Shown here: one piece after another, positions 38,973 to 40,036 of the stretch
Position numbering within the stretch: position 1 is the first letter of the stretch
How the letters are laid out: each line of letters starts with the position of its first letter
Assembly (NCBI GenBank): GCA_964561145.1
Contig: CAZLNZ010000019.1
Span: forward strand, 1-40,036
Source of the DNA: RUG14300 sp964561145
GTDB taxonomy: Bacteria; Bacillota; Clostridia; Christensenellales; CAG-1252
DNA length: 40,036 nt
Reading direction: 5' to 3'
Made by a program: the position numbers and the translations under genes
Notes under the pieces: generated by a model
What the model was told of the DNA's origin: nothing
Seen by the model: only the letters and a program-made list of their open reading frames with translations
The model's database searches: none

Positions 38973-40036
38973 CAGTTTTTTTATACTTTTTCATGCAATT
39001 ATATAAGAAATACGAACAGATAGGTGTTTTTTAAATGTTTTAAAATGGGTTGTCTTCTCCTTTTATTCCGTATAAACTATTAATATTGTGACGCTCGAAA
39101 TGAAGATTCACTGGAAGAAATGTGCGGTTAAATGCCACAAGCAAATAGCCCGTCTTGTTTACTTAAGTACAAAAGTGCAGTATGTTTTGGTTAACAGACT
39201 GAAGCCACCGATGGTTTTTTATTGGTTCCCTGGTGATTATCGGGAACTTTGTTTCTTTTCAATACCAAAGATGGTTTCGTTTAACAGTCTTTTGTCTTAT
39301 ATCCTTAAGGCTTGATTCATCTTTCACTTTCGCGTCATAGTATACTTTGGTCAATAAAGAGAAATTGGAATTCTTCTTTGGAACGATACTATCGACCATT
39401 ACGCAAGAGAAACTGTCGCCCCTTTTACATGTTGTAAAACCTATTTTCTAGAGATGTGCAAGCTCTCATAATGCCTCGAAGTATATGGATTATTAATATT
39501 ATGATCAGAGTTTTTACAATAACCAAACTTTCCACTATATTTCATAAATATGATAACAGTCATTCTTATACCAACCTACGTACAACTTTCAAACAACCTA
39601 TTGAAAAATGGTAAATTCTTATAATAGTGATGTTAATAAGATGGATGTCCCTTTTAGAATGCATCACCTCGGTATCGGAATGATACAGGTTTTTTAATTT
39701 AAAATGATTTTTCCATCGTTCAAGCGTTCTATTCCTAGCCATTTATGTTCCTTGGTATCAGCATTGACCATCCGCCCATTTTTCCAGTACTAACTTATTT
39801 ACTACGATGCTATCGTTCCATGATAATTTCTATAGTCCCTCATCAACTACGATGCTCTCCGAATCAACTCTACTTGCATCACTTGAGTCGATTTAGACGG
39901 ATTTTCATTAAGTTAGATCATTGACTTTAAAGAATGACATTGAGGAGCATTCATTATTTGTTTATTTCTTTGTATCCTTCCTATGGTTGTAAAATGTAAT
40001 CAACATCTTACTTATTTGAAATTTTACGATATTGTA
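38973..40036. other. Gene-poor, probably decayed region
   Basis: No convincing gene lies in this last kilobase. A terminator-like hairpin GTTCCC/GGGAAC followed by TTTGTTTCTTTT lies at 39225-39260 on the plus strand. On the minus strand a 34-codon frame (39441-39545, MKYSGKFGYCKNSDHN...) and longer protein-like frames with in-frame stops (about 39590-39910) suggest old gene remains, none of which I can name. Confidence 0.4.

Noticed and set aside
39088..39315. 75-codon plus-strand frame
   Set aside because: No ribosome site and no recognisable motifs, and it crosses a terminator-like hairpin. It is probably a chance frame in decayed DNA.

Overview
The window looks like chromosomal DNA from a low-GC Firmicute, most likely an uncultured gut-type clostridium. 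This is an inference from AT-rich intergenic DNA, strong AAGGAG/GGAGG ribosome binding sites, clean sigma-A-type promoters, a YyaC-family sporulation-type protein, many signal-peptide or lipobox surface proteins, Ig-like (BIG2) domains and a BspA-type leucine-rich-repeat remnant. No species can be named from the sequence.

Left edge (1-1650): a 3'-truncated AAA/DUF4143 ATPase gene on the minus strand, a frameshifted C-terminal scrap of a tyrosine recombinase, tRNA-Arg(CCU) and a 54-residue conserved-looking small protein. Core left (2058-10088): a tldD-tldE metalloprotease pair; an ABC exporter gene that has lost most of its ATPase domain but still faces an intact MerR gene across a 19-bp-spacer MerR-type promoter; a class I/II aminotransferase; and glycerol kinase. 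A BspA-type LRR fragment lies antisense just behind glpK.

Central region: 10655-17305 is a five-gene plus-strand unit. It holds an RpoA-CTD-like/WG-repeat fusion protein behind a structured leader RNA, an ABC ATPase, its permease, a 915-residue secreted Ig-like/beta-helix protein and a NUDIX hydrolase. Facing it, 22902-17381 (minus) is a three-gene surface operon: a lipoprotein with a tandem domain, a lectin-like protein with helical repeats, and a large membrane-anchored glycerophosphodiester phosphodiesterase. Convergent terminator-like DNA separates the two. Glycerol kinase nearby fits with use of glycerol released from glycerophosphodiesters, but the genes are not adjacent and the link is inferred.

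Right of that come a YyaC-family protein, a DUF6512-like membrane protein, a GH3 glycosidase in the permuted domain order, a calcineurin-like phosphoesterase lipoprotein, a LysR regulator with a YfcE-type phosphodiesterase, a membrane-bound XRE regulator, a giant lipoprotein with a thioredoxin domain, and a small lipoprotein of the same beta-sandwich style.

The right edge (35180-40036) is a graveyard of mobile DNA. A 1352-bp IS30-family element with perfect 27-bp terminal inverted repeats and a twice-frameshifted transposase has cut off the 5' part of an ApeA-like HEPN gene. It is followed by a deletion-fused scrap of a large serine recombinase element, then tRNA-Ser(GGA), then about 1.1 kb without a convincing gene. 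The most unusual structure is a set of three 51-bp palindromes with identical 19-13-19 geometry: one at each end of the IS and a diverged third just outside its left end. The best candidates for undescribed biology are the leader RNA with the RpoA-CTD-like/WG exporter operon, and this palindrome set.
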